Shown: positions 24,209 through 33,571, numbered from the stretch's first letter. The stretch: DNA of 64,000 bases from an uncultured Gemmiger sp. (GCF_934561205.1 NZ_CAKTFU010000005.1:62001-126000); one strand, 5' to 3'. Numbers and translations are program-made. Notes: a model not told the origin generated them from the sequence alone.

Positions 24209-25729
24209 TTAAGCCTGCTCGCTCATGGCAGCGGTCTTGATCTTGATGATCTCGTCCTGAATTTCAGCCATCTTTTCCTTGCTCAGGGGGTAGAACTTCA
24301 TGGCGATCAGGTTGCAGACCAGGCCGAGGGAGATCATACCGAAGGCGAGGAATACGATGCCGGCGCGCAGCTGCGGGGTGACAACGTCGCCCAGGCTGGG
24401 GTTGTGGTCAACGAAGCCGCAGGCGGCAAAGACAACACCGGCGATCATGGGGGCAAAAGAGGAAACCAGCTTGTCAACGAAGCTGAACAGGGTGCCCATC
24501 AGACCGGGAACATAACGACCGGAACGGTAGACTTCGTAGTCGGCGCAGTCAGCGGTCATGGGGATAACGATGTTGCCGGAGATGCCCTGGCAGCCGGCCA
24601 GCAGGACGGACAGACCAATGTGGGCGATCGTGAAGAAGCCCCAGTTCAATGCGCCGGTGGCAGGGTCAGAGGTCATGGTGGAGGGATCACCGAAGAACCA
24701 CAGGCAGCCCAGCAGAATGTTGATGATCAAGCCGCCGATGGAGCCGATGACCATGGCTTTCTTCTGACCCAGACGGGTGGCCAGCAGGGAAACAGAGAGG
24801 AAAGTCAGGATAACGCCGGGAACCATGGTCAGGGCGGTAACAGTACCCTGCAGCTTGATGGAGCCGGCCATGCAGGCGAACATAGCAACGCCGACGGCGC
24901 TGGACTTGGCCTGGGCACCGAGCTTGTCCGTAGAGGCAGACAGGATCAGCATCTGGATGGCGCGGTTGTTCTTGAGGGTATCCCAGTAGTCCTTCAGACC
25001 GATCTTGACAGCCTTACCGGTGCCGAAGAATTCGGGGCGATCCTTGGGGGTGATGGCGATAATAGCCACGATGGTGAACGCCAGGGACATGAAGGCGGAC
25101 AGCATCCAGAACTCATGGAAGAACTCAACAGAGGTGTAGTTGCCAACGTCGGCGTACTTGTCGGCAATGTTGGAAACGACGATGGCCAGCGCGGTGAACA
25201 GAACGGTGTTGAACACGCCGTCGAAGGAGGCGAACATGGGGCGCTGCTTGGGGTCGTTGGTCATGCAGCTCTGGGCGCTCTTGGTAACGACGCACTGGCA
25301 GGTGTAGCCAAGGTAGAACAGGCAGCACATCACGATGAAGAAAACAAAGCGGATGGGGCCTTCGGGCAGCTTGTGGGTGACGTGGAACATAATGAAGCTG
25401 GTCACGAACAGGATGGCCTGACCGACCACGATGAACGGACGGTTCTTTCCGAATTTGCCGTTGGTTTTGTCAACCATAAAGCCGATGAACGGGTCGGTGA
25501 CGCCGTCCCACAGACGCATCATCATCAGGAAACTGGAGGCAACCACCATGCTGACGCCGACAAAGCCCAGCAGGTAGAAGGTGCAGTAGTTCATGAACAT
25601 CAGGTAGACGTTCGTGGCGGTGTTGTTCATGGCAAAGCCCGCAATACGCCAAAGGGGAACGCGGTGAATGCCGTTGGTTTCGTAGTCCTTGTCGTAATAC
25701 TTGTCGGGCAAGGTTCTGATTGTAGCCAT
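24209..25729 (-). CDS. GPH-family sugar:cation symporter (major facilitator type)
   Basis: A 506-residue transporter with about twelve membrane helices. The glycoside-pentoside-hexuronide signature is clear: MRLWDGVTDPFIGFMVDKTNGKFGKNRPF between helices 2 and 3. ATG 25729 follows AAAAGGAG. It is divergent from the beta-glucuronidase gene at 26151, the arrangement expected for uptake of glucuronides (as for E. coli uidB), although galactosides or other glycosides cannot be excluded. Two 14-15 base direct repeats 44-62 bases upstream of a plausible -10 suggest AraC control. Confidence 0.9.
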   Translation of the reverse strand: MATIRTLPDKYYDKDYETNGIHRVPLWRIAGFAMNNTATNVYLMFMNYCTFYLLGFVGVSMVVASSFLMMMRLWDGVTDPFIGFMVDKTNGKFGKNRPFIVVGQAILFVTSFIMFHVTHKLPEGPIRFVFFIVMCCLFYLGYTCQCVVTKSAQSCMTNDPKQRPMFASFDGVFNTVLFTALAIVVSNIADKYADVGNYTSVEFFHEFWMLSAFMSLAFTIVAIIAITPKDRPEFFGTGKAVKIGLKDYWDTLKNNRAIQMLILSASTDKLGAQAKSSAVGVAMFACMAGSIKLQGTVTALTMVPGVILTFLSVSLLATRLGQKKAMVIGSIGGLIINILLGCLWFFGDPSTMTSDPATGALNWGFFTIAHIGLSVLLAGCQGISGNIVIPMTADCADYEVYRSGRYVPGLMGTLFSFVDKLVSSFAPMIAGVVFAACGFVDHNPSLGDVVTPQLRAGIVFLAFGMISLGLVCNLIAMKFYPLSKEKMAEIQDEIIKIKTAAMSEQA

Positions 25730-26150
25730 AGTTTTTTCTCCTTTTTTCGTGTTTCGTCCGGAGTCTGTGGCGCGGATGCGGTATCGGGGGCAGAGTCCGA
25801 TGCGGCTTGCCGCAGGCAGGGCGAGCAACTTTATGTCTTTATTATGAACAGATTTTTACAAAAGTGTTAGTAAATTCTTTCGATTTTAGCGTATAATTCT
25901 TCGATTTTTCCTTATTGGTAAAAACTTTTGTGCACAGTATACAAAAAACGGGCGGCCTATTATATAATGTACAGAATCCTCTTTTTTGGAGAGAATCTGT
26001 AAAATCTTACGATTTTGGTAAAAAATCCTACTCACGAAAATAATCGGCTTGTGGCATAATAAAGCTGACGAAAGCAGTGGCAGCCGCAATGTAAGGCGCT
26101 GCCGGGCAGAACTGCGCCAAGAACCCTTATGCCTAAAGGAGAAACTGATC
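25730..26150. promoter_or_regulatory. Divergent regulatory region between symporter and beta-glucuronidase
   Basis: There is no gene in these 421 bases. The region contains AATTCTTTCGATTTT (25873-25887) and AATTCTTCGATTTT (25895-25908), direct repeats with the CGATTTT cores 21 bases apart, plus a third CGATTTT at 26010. It also has an inverted repeat TTTTGT/ACAAAA flanking GCACAGTAT (25927-25947), TATAAT at 25963-25968 on the plus strand, and a leader hairpin GGCAGC/GCTGCC (26079-26103) before the glucuronidase start. The -35 elements are weak, which fits activator-dependent promoters. Confidence 0.5.
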
Positions 26151-27977
26151 ATGGAAAACAAATCTTTGCTGTATCCCTGCGATTCCGGCTCCCGCCGTGT
26201 GGTAAGCCTGGACGGTATGTGGCGCTTTGCCTTTGACCCCGAAAGCAAGGGCGTCGACGGCGGCTGGGCGCTGCACCTGCCCGAAAGCATCACCATGCCG
26301 GTGCCTGCTTCTTTCTGCGATTTCTTTACCGATAAGGAATCCCGCGAGTATTGCGGCGATTTCTGGTACGAGACAGATTTCTTTGTCCCCGGCGAGTGGG
26401 AGGGCAAGGATATTGCCGTGCGTTTCGGCTCTGTGACTCACCGTGCCCGCATCTTTGTCAACGGTGTGGAGGTGACAGCCCACGAGGGCGGTTTCCTGCC
26501 GTTTGACGCTGCCGTTACCGATATTGTGCGCTACAACCAGTTCAACCACCTGGCCGTGCTGGCCAACAATGAACTGAACGAAACGATGCTGCCCGCCGGA
26601 CGCACCACTACGCTGTCCAACGGCAAAAAGTTTGCCACCCCGTATTTTGACTTTTACAACTACGCCGGCATCCACCGCCCGGTCAAGCTGACCGCTCTGC
26701 CCAAGGAGCGTGTGCTGGACTTCAGTGTGGTACATAGCCTGAACGGCACCGCCGCTGATGTTGCCTATACCGTGACCACCAACGGCGAGCATAATGTCTG
26801 CATCGATGTATTTGACGGCTGCGAAAAGGTCGCCCACGCCGACGGCAAGACCGGCACCCTGCACATTGACAATGTCAAGCTGTGGAACGTCCATGCCGCG
26901 TACCTGTACAACTTTGTCATTCGCATCACCGACGGCGAGACCGTGGTGGACGAGTATGCCGAGAAAATCGGTATCCGCACCTTTGAGATCAAGGATGGCA
27001 ACTTCCTGCTGAACGGCAAGCCCGTCTACCTGCGCGGCTTCGGCAAGCACGAGGACGCCGACCTGCGCGGACGCGGCCTGGACCTTGCCACCGTCAAGCG
27101 CGATTACGAGCTGATGAAGTGGATCGGCGCCAACTGCTTCCGCACCAGCCACTACCCTTATGCCGAGGAGCTGTACCAGATGGCCGACGAGGAGGGCTTC
27201 CTCATCATTGATGAAGTCCCCGCCGTAGGCTTTATGGAGAGTGCCATGAACTTCCTGGCTGCCAACCAAGGCAACGGCAAGAAGGTTGGCTGGTTCGAGA
27301 AGGAAACCACGCCCCAGCTGCTGGAAAACCACAAGGCTGCGCTGATCGACATGATCAACCGTGACAAAAACCACGCCAGCGTTATTGCATGGAGCATCCT
27401 GAACGAGCCCCAGTGCACCAGTGAAGGCACTGAGGCGTACTTCAAGACGCTGTTTGACCTTGCGCACGAGATCGACCCCCAGAAGCGCCCGCGCACCTAC
27501 GCTATCGTTATGATGAGCCTGCCTCACAACAGCAAGGGCCAGCAGTTTGCCGACTTTATCAGCCTGAACCGCTACTATGGCTGGTATGTCATGGGCGGCA
27601 TGAGCATTGTGGACGCCGAGGCAGCCTTCCGCAAGGAGATGGACGGCTGGCGTATGGCACTGCACGGTCGCCCGATGATCTTTACCGAGTACGGCGCCGA
27701 CACGATGCCCAGTGAGCATAAGCTGCCCAGCGTGATGTGGAGCCAGGAATACCAGAACGAGTATCTGGATATGAACCACGCCGTGTTTGACAGCTACGAG
27801 TTTGTCAAGGGCGAGCTGGTCTGGAACTTTGCCGACTTCCAGACCACTGAGGGCATTATGCGTGTCAACGGAAACAAGAAGGGCATCTTCACCCGCCAGC
27901 GTCAGCCCAAGGATGCCGCATTCCATTTCCGCGCCCGCTGGACCACCCTGCCGTTGGACTTTAAGGCCGATAAGTAA
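26151..27977 (+). CDS. uidA: Beta-glucuronidase (GH2)
   Basis: A 608-residue cytoplasmic GH2 enzyme that removes terminal beta-D-glucuronic acid. Catalytic residues are E419 (acid/base, SILNEPQ) and E513 (nucleophile, FTEYGAD). N575-x-K577 in GNKKG is the N-x-K motif that binds the glucuronate carboxylate and separates glucuronidases from galactosidases. The conserved HEDADLRGRGLD and MRVNGNKKGIF segments match UidA. ATG 26151 follows AAAGGAG, and there is no signal peptide. It is divergent from a GPH symporter and followed by a GH3 gene. Substrates may be dietary or host glucuronides, including drug or bilirubin conjugates (inference). Confidence 0.95.
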   Translation: MENKSLLYPCDSGSRRVVSLDGMWRFAFDPESKGVDGGWALHLPESITMPVPASFCDFFTDKESREYCGDFWYETDFFVPGEWEGKDIAVRFGSVTHRARIFVNGVEVTAHEGGFLPFDAAVTDIVRYNQFNHLAVLANNELNETMLPAGRTTTLSNGKKFATPYFDFYNYAGIHRPVKLTALPKERVLDFSVVHSLNGTAADVAYTVTTNGEHNVCIDVFDGCEKVAHADGKTGTLHIDNVKLWNVHAAYLYNFVIRITDGETVVDEYAEKIGIRTFEIKDGNFLLNGKPVYLRGFGKHEDADLRGRGLDLATVKRDYELMKWIGANCFRTSHYPYAEELYQMADEEGFLIIDEVPAVGFMESAMNFLAANQGNGKKVGWFEKETTPQLLENHKAALIDMINRDKNHASVIAWSILNEPQCTSEGTEAYFKTLFDLAHEIDPQKRPRTYAIVMMSLPHNSKGQQFADFISLNRYYGWYVMGGMSIVDAEAAFRKEMDGWRMALHGRPMIFTEYGADTMPSEHKLPSVMWSQEYQNEYLDMNHAVFDSYEFVKGELVWNFADFQTTEGIMRVNGNKKGIFTRQRQPKDAAFHFRARWTTLPLDFKADK

Positions 27978-27991
27978 ACCGTAAACACCTG

Positions 27992-28018
27992 GCGGGTACT
28001 GCCTTTGTGCGTACCCGC
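27992..28018 (+). terminator. Intercistronic hairpin between glucuronidase and GH3 genes
   Basis: GCGGGTAC (27992-27999) and GTACCCGC (28011-28018) form an 8-bp stem followed by only a short T-rich stretch. It is more likely a partial attenuator or mRNA-stability hairpin than a full terminator. Confidence 0.5.
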
Positions 28019-28050
28019 ACTTTGTATTTGCAACAGGAGGGAATTTACCT

Positions 28051-30285
28051 ATGCCCAAGGCATCACAGCGCATCAAAACCTACCAAAACCCCAACGGACA
28101 ACAGGTGTCCACGGTTGACCGCCGCGTATTTACGCAGGACGGCCTGACCTTTAAGGATATCGACGGCAGCGGCAGCCTGTCCGCCGTCAATGACTGGCGC
28201 AACGCTCCCGCCGTGCGTGCCGCCGCCTATGTGCAGCAGCTTACCGTCAAGGAAAAAATCGCCCAGCTGTTTATTTCTGACTGGCGCATGGCCAAATACC
28301 CCATGACCGGTCCCATGGCTGCCATGTACAAGGATATGGAGCACAAATCCGACGAGTATGGTATTCTGGATGAGGGCGAATTCCGCGGCAAAACCATTTT
28401 CGGTGAGCAGCATCTGCCCAGCACCACGACCCTGCTAAAAGATTGGTTCAACCGCCATGTGATTTTGCGCGCCAACGCCACCCCCGCCGATATGGCGGAC
28501 TGGATGAACGAGGCTCACGCTGTCTGTGAGCAGTGCGAGCATTTTATCCCCGTGGCTGCGGCGTCCAACTCCCGCAATGAAAACGGCGAGCTGGTCTTTG
28601 GCATGAACGACGCCGGCGGTGTCATGGCCACCTGGCCGGGCACCCTGGGCATTGCCGCCGCTGTCAAGGGCTATCGCATCGATTTGGTCGACAAATTTGC
28701 CGCCACCGTGCGCAGAGAGTGGAACGCCTGCGGCCTGCGCAAGGGCTATATGTACATGGCAGACACCATGACTGACCCGCGCTGGCAGCGTACCTACGGT
28801 ACTTTTGGCGAGGATTCGGCGCTGATCAGCGAGATTATGACCCATATTATTCCCGTCATCCAGGGCAGCGACAAGGGTGTTACCACCGACGGCGTCGCCG
28901 TGACCACCAAGCATTTCCCTGGCGGCGGCGCGCGGGAAAACGGCTTTGACCCGCACTATGCGGCAGGGCAGTGGAACGTCTATGCCACCCCCGGCAGTCT
29001 GGAAACCTACCATCTGCCGCCGTTTGCCGCTGCTGTCAAGGCGGGCACAGCCTCGATCATGCCGTACTACTCCAAACCGGCGGCCGAAAAAAGCGCACCG
29101 CAGCGCGATTTGCAGGGCAATGTGATTGACATGCAGCCCTACGGTTTTGCGTACAACCACTACTTTATCGACACAATGCTGCGCGGACAGATGGGCTTTA
29201 CCGGCTACATCAACTCTGACACCGGCATTGCCCACAATATGGCATGGGGCGTCGAAATGCTGGATGTCCCCGAACGTATCGGTTTTGCCGTGAACCACGC
29301 GGGTGTGGATATCATCAGCGGCCTGTTCGACAACGAAGCCGGGCAGGAAGCGTATGACCGCGCCCGCAGCGACTACTATGACACCCACCCCGTGCCGCAG
29401 GGCTTTACCAAGGAGCAGCTTGTGCTGACCGACGAAGCGCTGGATCGCGCCGTGACCCGCACGCTGACCGAGTTGTTTGCGCTGGGCATGTTTGACGACC
29501 CCTACCGTGACCCTGAAGAAGCCGAGCGCGTGGTTGCCGACCCCGCCGACCGTGCCGCTGCTGCCGAGGCACACCGCCGCAGTGTGGTACTGCTGAAAAA
29601 CGACGGTACGCTGCCGATTTCTGAGGGCAAGAAAATCTACGCCGAGGCGTTCCTGAAAAACCCTGAGCAGGCACAAGCCGCCACGCAGGCGCTGCGCAGC
29701 GAGCTGAAGGGCTGTACCCTGGTGGAGGATGCCGCCAAAGCGGATATCGCACTGCTGTTTGTGTCGCCGTCCTCGGGTGAGTATTTCAACGCCACCCCCG
29801 GCTATCTGGAGCTGGATATCTGCGAAAACAAGACCGTGCACAACGTGGACACCGAAGGCCGCCCCACCGCCGACACCCACACCGAGACGACGTTGGCCGG
29901 TGCAGGCCGACTGGCGGAAATTGCCGCAGCAGTACACGCCCACGGCGGCAAGGTCATTTCCAATATCAACTTCACGATGGCCTGGCAGGTGGGCAATGTC
30001 GAGCGCATCAGCGATGTTCTGCTGGCGGGCTTTGACACCTATCGCGATGCCACGCTGGACGTCATCTTCGGGCGCTTTGTTCCCACGGGCAAGCTGCCCC
30101 TGACGCTGCCGAAGGGCGACGAAGTGCTGGCAGTCAATGCGCAGGGCGTATGCATCAGCCCCAACGATGTACCCGGTTTTGCCAAGGACCGCTATATGCC
30201 GGATTCCCTCAAGGACGAAAACGGCAAGGCTTACGCGTACCGCGACGCAGCCGGACATTATTATGAATACGGATTTGGTCTGTAA
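28051..30285 (+). CDS. GH3-family beta-glycosidase
   Basis: A 744-residue GH3 enzyme. An N-terminal TIM-barrel domain carries TKHFPGGG, the conserved KHF motif, and the nucleophile D390 in GYINSDTG; an alpha/beta-sandwich domain follows (RRSVVLLKNDGTLPI). No signal peptide is visible and ATG 28051 follows GGAGGG. The C-terminus ends soon after the sandwich domain, so there is no fibronectin-like extension. The active-site loop differs from typical beta-glucosidases (SDTG rather than SDWG), so sugar specificity is uncertain. It lies 73 bases after the glucuronidase gene and was probably co-transcribed to degrade the same oligosaccharide. Confidence 0.9.
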   Translation: MPKASQRIKTYQNPNGQQVSTVDRRVFTQDGLTFKDIDGSGSLSAVNDWRNAPAVRAAAYVQQLTVKEKIAQLFISDWRMAKYPMTGPMAAMYKDMEHKSDEYGILDEGEFRGKTIFGEQHLPSTTTLLKDWFNRHVILRANATPADMADWMNEAHAVCEQCEHFIPVAAASNSRNENGELVFGMNDAGGVMATWPGTLGIAAAVKGYRIDLVDKFAATVRREWNACGLRKGYMYMADTMTDPRWQRTYGTFGEDSALISEIMTHIIPVIQGSDKGVTTDGVAVTTKHFPGGGARENGFDPHYAAGQWNVYATPGSLETYHLPPFAAAVKAGTASIMPYYSKPAAEKSAPQRDLQGNVIDMQPYGFAYNHYFIDTMLRGQMGFTGYINSDTGIAHNMAWGVEMLDVPERIGFAVNHAGVDIISGLFDNEAGQEAYDRARSDYYDTHPVPQGFTKEQLVLTDEALDRAVTRTLTELFALGMFDDPYRDPEEAERVVADPADRAAAAEAHRRSVVLLKNDGTLPISEGKKIYAEAFLKNPEQAQAATQALRSELKGCTLVEDAAKADIALLFVSPSSGEYFNATPGYLELDICENKTVHNVDTEGRPTADTHTETTLAGAGRLAEIAAAVHAHGGKVISNINFTMAWQVGNVERISDVLLAGFDTYRDATLDVIFGRFVPTGKLPLTLPKGDEVLAVNAQGVCISPNDVPGFAKDRYMPDSLKDENGKAYAYRDAAGHYYEYGFGL

Positions 30286-30303
30286 TTTGACCTCTTGAAC
30301 AAG

Positions 30304-30347
30304 AAAAGCTCGCAGCAGCAGGATAAATCCTACTGCTGCGAGCTTTT
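30304..30347. terminator. Bidirectional terminator between GH3 and glyA
   Basis: AAAAGCTCGCAGCAG (30304-30318) pairs with its complement at 30333-30347, with an inner GGAT/ATCC hairpin. The flanks are A-rich and T-rich. Confidence 0.9.
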
Positions 30348-30357
30348 TAACTGCAGC

Positions 30358-31614
30358 TTATTCGTACAAGGGGAAACGTGCGGTCAGTTCCGCCACGCGG
30401 GCGGCAACGTCGGCCTTCTTGTTTTCAAAATCAAAGATACAGTCGGCAATGCAGTCCGCAATGATTTTCATCTCGTCAGGGCCCATGCCGCGCGTCGTCA
30501 CGGCAGGGGTGCCGATGCGAACACCGCTGGTCACAAAGGGGCTGCGCTTTTCACCGGGAACGGTGTTCTTGTTGGCCGTAATGTGTACCTCGTCAAGGTT
30601 GTGCTCCAGTTCCTTGCCGGTACATTCCTCGTCGGTCAGGTCGATCAGCAGCAGATGGTTATCGGTGCCGCCCGAAACCAGCTTGACGCCGCGCGCGGTC
30701 AGTTCAGCCTCCAGAGCTTTGCTGTTTTCAACGATTTTACGCGCATAATCACGGAATTCCGGCTGCAATGCCTCGCCAAAGCAGACGGCCTTGCCGGCAA
30801 TGACGTGTTCCAGCGGGCCGCCCTGTGTGCCCGGGAAGATGGCCGAATTGATGCGCTTGATGATGTACTCGTTGTTGGTCAAAATCAGGCCGCCGCGCGG
30901 GCCGCGCAGCGTTTTGTGGGTCGTCGTGGTGACAACATCGGCATACGGAACAGGGCTTTGGTGCTGCCCGCCTGCGACAAGACCTGCAATGTGCGCCATA
31001 TCGACCATCAGCATAGCGCCGTAGCCATGAGCAATTTCGGCCAGCTTTTCAAAATCGATAGCACGGGGATAGGCGGAGGCACCGGCCACAAGCATCTTGG
31101 GGCGCACCTTGGCAACCTGCTTGGCAAGGCCGGCGTAGTCAATGCGGCCATCTTCGGCCGAGACGCCATAGGAAACGAAATTATAGTTTTTGCCGCTCAT
31201 ATTGACAGGGGAACCGTGGGTCAGGTGCCCGCCCTGGGAAAGATCCATGCCCATGACGGTATCGCCCAAATCCAGCAGCGCAAAATAGACGGCCAGGTTG
31301 GCCTGTGCGCCGGAGTGGGGCTGCACGTTTGCATACTTGGCACCAAACAGCTTGCAGGCACGGTCAATGGCAATCTGCTCGACCTCATCCACAAACTGGC
31401 AGCCGCCGTAATAGCGGTGACCGGGATAACCCTCGGCATATTTGTTGGTCAGTACGCTGCCCATAGCGGCCATAACGGCGGGGGAAACAATATTTTCGCT
31501 GGCGATCAGCTCAATGTTTTGGCGCTGGCGGGTCAATTCGCGGCCCATGGCGGCGCCCAGTTCGGGATCGGCCTTCTCCACAAAGCCGATCGTATCGATC
31601 AAATCCTTATACAT
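30358..31614 (-). CDS. glyA: Serine hydroxymethyltransferase
   Basis: A 418-residue PLP enzyme that interconverts serine and glycine with tetrahydrofolate in the cytoplasm. Family signatures: [13 protein letters not shown] near the N-terminus, [16 protein letters not shown], the [12 protein letters not shown] segment, and the PLP lysine in [17 protein letters not shown] 31614 follows GGGAGGT. It is full length and monocistronic, with its own promoter and terminator. A two-tier hairpin in the leader (31662-31701) hints at RNA-level control. Confidence 0.97.
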   Translation of the reverse strand: MYKDLIDTIGFVEKADPELGAAMGRELTRQRQNIELIASENIVSPAVMAAMGSVLTNKYAEGYPGHRYYGGCQFVDEVEQIAIDRACKLFGAKYANVQPHSGAQANLAVYFALLDLGDTVMGMDLSQGGHLTHGSPVNMSGKNYNFVSYGVSAEDGRIDYAGLAKQVAKVRPKMLVAGASAYPRAIDFEKLAEIAHGYGAMLMVDMAHIAGLVAGGQHQSPVPYADVVTTTTHKTLRGPRGGLILTNNEYIIKRINSAIFPGTQGGPLEHVIAGKAVCFGEALQPEFRDYARKIVENSKALEAELTARGVKLVSGGTDNHLLLIDLTDEECTGKELEHNLDEVHITANKNTVPGEKRSPFVTSGVRIGTPAVTTRGMGPDEMKIIADCIADCIFDFENKKADVAARVAELTARFPLYE

Positions 31615-31661
31615 TTCCGAAACCTCCCTTTGTCTATGCGTTTGTGTTTGCAAAACATCCG

Positions 31662-31701
31662 CAGTACGCACAGCACCGCTTTGCAGTGCTAAAGTGTACT
31701 G
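31662..31701 (-). promoter_or_regulatory. Two-tier hairpin in the glyA leader
   Basis: CAGTAC/GTACTG (31662-31667 with 31696-31701) encloses AGCAC/GTGCT (31672-31676 with 31686-31690). It lies between promoter and Shine-Dalgarno site. It does not match a riboswitch class I can identify. Confidence 0.4.
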
Positions 31702-31708
31702 TGTCTTT

Positions 31709-31737
31709 ACTATAGCACGTTCTTGTTGCGGCGTCAA
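31709..31737 (-). promoter_or_regulatory. glyA promoter
   Basis: Minus strand TTGACG (31737-31732), 17 bases, TATAGT (31714-31709). The resulting leader is about 90 bases. Confidence 0.85.
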
Positions 31738-31922
31738 TGCTTTTGTTCAGGTTCGGGCAGGCGGTTTCGGCGCCGTTACAGCACTTTGGCGCCGTTGGCA
31801 GTCAGCTTAAAGGCAGCGCCGAGCATTTCGGCGGCACCGCGGCAAAACAAGACACTTCGTCCAAAACGTCTGTTGCAAAGCAGACGACCGCGTGTTACAG
31901 TAAAGGAAAAGGAGGCTTTTCC

Positions 31923-32336
31923 ATGTGGTTTGTTTTTGCATTGGGGTCTGCGCTATTTGCCGCGCTGACTTCTATCCTGGCTAAAATCGGCATTGAGGGC
32001 GTAAACTCCACGCTGGCGACGGCGATTCGCACCGCGGTGGTTCTGGTAATGAGCTGGGGCATGGTATTTCTTATCGGGGCGCAGAACGGCCTGCCCGATA
32101 TTTCCCGCCGCAGCTGGCTTTTTCTGCTCTTGTCGGGTCTGGCCACGGGGGCCAGCTGGCTGTGTTACTATCGGGCCTTGCAAATCGGTGAGGCCTGCAA
32201 GGTAGTGCCCATTGACAAGCTGAGCGTGGTTATCACGCTGGTACTGGCGTTTATTGTTCTGCGCGAACCGTTCACGGCCAAAAGCCTGATCGGCTGTGCG
32301 CTTATCACCGCCGGCACCTTGTTTATGGTGCTGTGA
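31923..32336 (+). CDS. Half-size EamA/DMT-family membrane protein
   Basis: A 137-residue protein with five hydrophobic segments that match one EamA repeat: it begins MWFVFALGSALFAALTSIL and ends with PIDKLSVVITLVLAFIVLREP and LIGCALITAGTLFMVL. Typical drug/metabolite transporters have two such repeats in about 300 residues; this one has one and would need to dimerise. ATG 31923 follows AAAGGAGG. A possible promoter is TTGCAA (31873-31878), 17 bases, TACAGT (31896-31901). The substrate is unknown. Confidence 0.85.
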   Translation: MWFVFALGSALFAALTSILAKIGIEGVNSTLATAIRTAVVLVMSWGMVFLIGAQNGLPDISRRSWLFLLLSGLATGASWLCYYRALQIGEACKVVPIDKLSVVITLVLAFIVLREPFTAKSLIGCALITAGTLFMVL

Positions 32337-32390
32337 ATCAGCTTTTTATGCAGTACAAACCCGGCCGATACGCAACGCTGAAATAGTTCC

Positions 32391-32419
32391 TTTACATCGC
32401 GGATTTTTTGCGCTATACT
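32391..32419 (+). promoter_or_regulatory. Promoter of the YjbR-like gene
   Basis: TTTACA (32391-32396), 17 bases, TATACT (32414-32419). Confidence 0.75.
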
Positions 32420-32473
32420 TTACCTTGTAATGCAAAATCCGACCGGAGATTGAGTGATGCTTTGGGGGAACTA

Positions 32474-32851
32474 ATGAACCGCACAGAATTAAAACGCTAT
32501 ATTCTGGAAACCTACAACGCCGATGCCGACCATCCGTGGCCAAGGACACCCAACCATGAGGTTTTTCGCCACAGCAACAATCAAAAGTGGTTTGCCTTGC
32601 TTTTGGATTTACCTAAAAGCAAGCTGGGGTTAACGGGTGAGACGCGGATAGACGTTGTAAACCTAAAGTGCGATCCCATTCTTGTCGGTTCGCTGCGGGC
32701 AGAAAACGGCTTTTTCCCTGCTTACCACATGAACAAGGACACTTGGATCACCGTTGCGCTGGACGGCAGTGTTCCCGACGACAAACTCAAGGCACTGCTG
32801 GATATGAGTTTCTTTGCCACCACATCCAAAATCCGCGCCAAAAAACAATGA
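32474..32851 (+). CDS. MmcQ/YjbR-family protein
   Basis: A 125-residue protein of the MmcQ/YjbR family. It has the conserved pattern PWPRTPNHEVFRHSNNQKWFALL, then LKCDPILVGSLR, AYHMNKDTWITVAL and the closing LDMSFFATTSK segment. These proteins have a CyaY-like fold and are proposed to bind DNA, but the role is not firmly known. ATG 32474 follows GGGGGAACTA. It stands alone with its own promoter and terminator. Confidence 0.88.
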   Translation: MNRTELKRYILETYNADADHPWPRTPNHEVFRHSNNQKWFALLLDLPKSKLGLTGETRIDVVNLKCDPILVGSLRAENGFFPAYHMNKDTWITVALDGSVPDDKLKALLDMSFFATTSKIRAKKQ

Positions 32852-32854
32852 CAG

Positions 32855-32882
32855 GAAAACGGGCACCTCGGTGCCCGTTTTC
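32855..32882. terminator. Bidirectional terminator
   Basis: A perfect 13-bp stem: GAAAACGGGCACC (32855-32867), loop TC, complement at 32870-32882. It serves both the YjbR-like gene and the convergent XRE gene. Confidence 0.88.
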
Positions 32883-32950
32883 TTGTCAAATGCATTATAG
32901 GGATAAAGCTGCCGAGCTGCGGTTGCGCTCCGAAACGGCCTGTTGTGATT

Positions 32951-33571
32951 TTACAATTTCTTGTCCAGCATAAGGCAGACAAGTACCGAAGTTGCAACGT
33001 ACAGTATGAGCACGATGCACTCCATGATAAGGGTAGAATACGGGCGCGGATAAAGCTGTGCCAATGCTGACACGGCAAATCGAATCGGGAAATACAATCC
33101 CAGCCATGCGGAGATTTTGTAAAATCTTCTGCGCACAATCGCTGATTTTCCCCCGTCGGTAGAGGGATTCCTGCGGCAGGCACAGGCAAATGCGGCCTGG
33201 ACTGCAATAAACGGCAGAAAACAAACCCACGCCAAAACCATATTCTGCAGCAGGAAGGTTGTCACAAACAGCAGCAGAAGCGCCATGGTCTCCACCGCAA
33301 TCAGGCACAGCGCGATCTGCGTAAGACGGTTTCCCTGCAAGGCTCTGACCTTTGGCGTGTCTGCATCGCTTTGGTACGCATCGTTCAGCAAATAATCTGC
33401 TGTGACATCGAATAGTTTGCTGAGCTGCAGGATATTACCCGCATCCGGCATGGCCGTGCCGGATTCCCAGCGCGAGACAGCCTGCCGCGACAGGTTCAGT
33501 TTTTCGGCAAGTTCTTCTTGGGAGAGTCCTGCGGATTTTCGGTGCATTACGATTTTTTCTGACAAATTCAT
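32951..33571 (-). CDS. XRE-family regulator with C-terminal membrane domain
   Basis: A 206-residue protein. Residues 1-62 form a Cro/C1-type helix-turn-helix (GLSQEELAEKLNLSRQAVSRWESGTAMPD), and four hydrophobic helices follow (about 82-108, 111-132, 150-172, 183-203). ATG 33571 follows AGGAG. Membrane-linked XRE regulators of this layout are common in Firmicutes and sense envelope or membrane states. No target gene is adjacent in the same orientation. Confidence 0.9.
   Translation of the reverse strand: MNLSEKIVMHRKSAGLSQEELAEKLNLSRQAVSRWESGTAMPDAGNILQLSKLFDVTADYLLNDAYQSDADTPKVRALQGNRLTQIALCLIAVETMALLLLFVTTFLLQNMVLAWVCFLPFIAVQAAFACACRRNPSTDGGKSAIVRRRFYKISAWLGLYFPIRFAVSALAQLYPRPYSTLIMECIVLILYVATSVLVCLMLDKKL

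Noticed and set aside
24404..25870. A 488-codon plus-strand frame opposite the GPH symporter
   Set aside because: Gly/His/Asp-rich artefact; the minus strand has twelve helices and the GPH signature.
27992..28018. Full transcription terminator between the glucuronidase and GH3 genes
   Set aside because: The stem is only 8 bp and no T-run follows, so the two genes are probably still co-transcribed; kept as a weak hairpin only.
26133..28076. A long minus-strand frame opposite the glucuronidase gene
   Set aside because: No plausible start or motif, and it would erase a perfectly formed glucuronidase.
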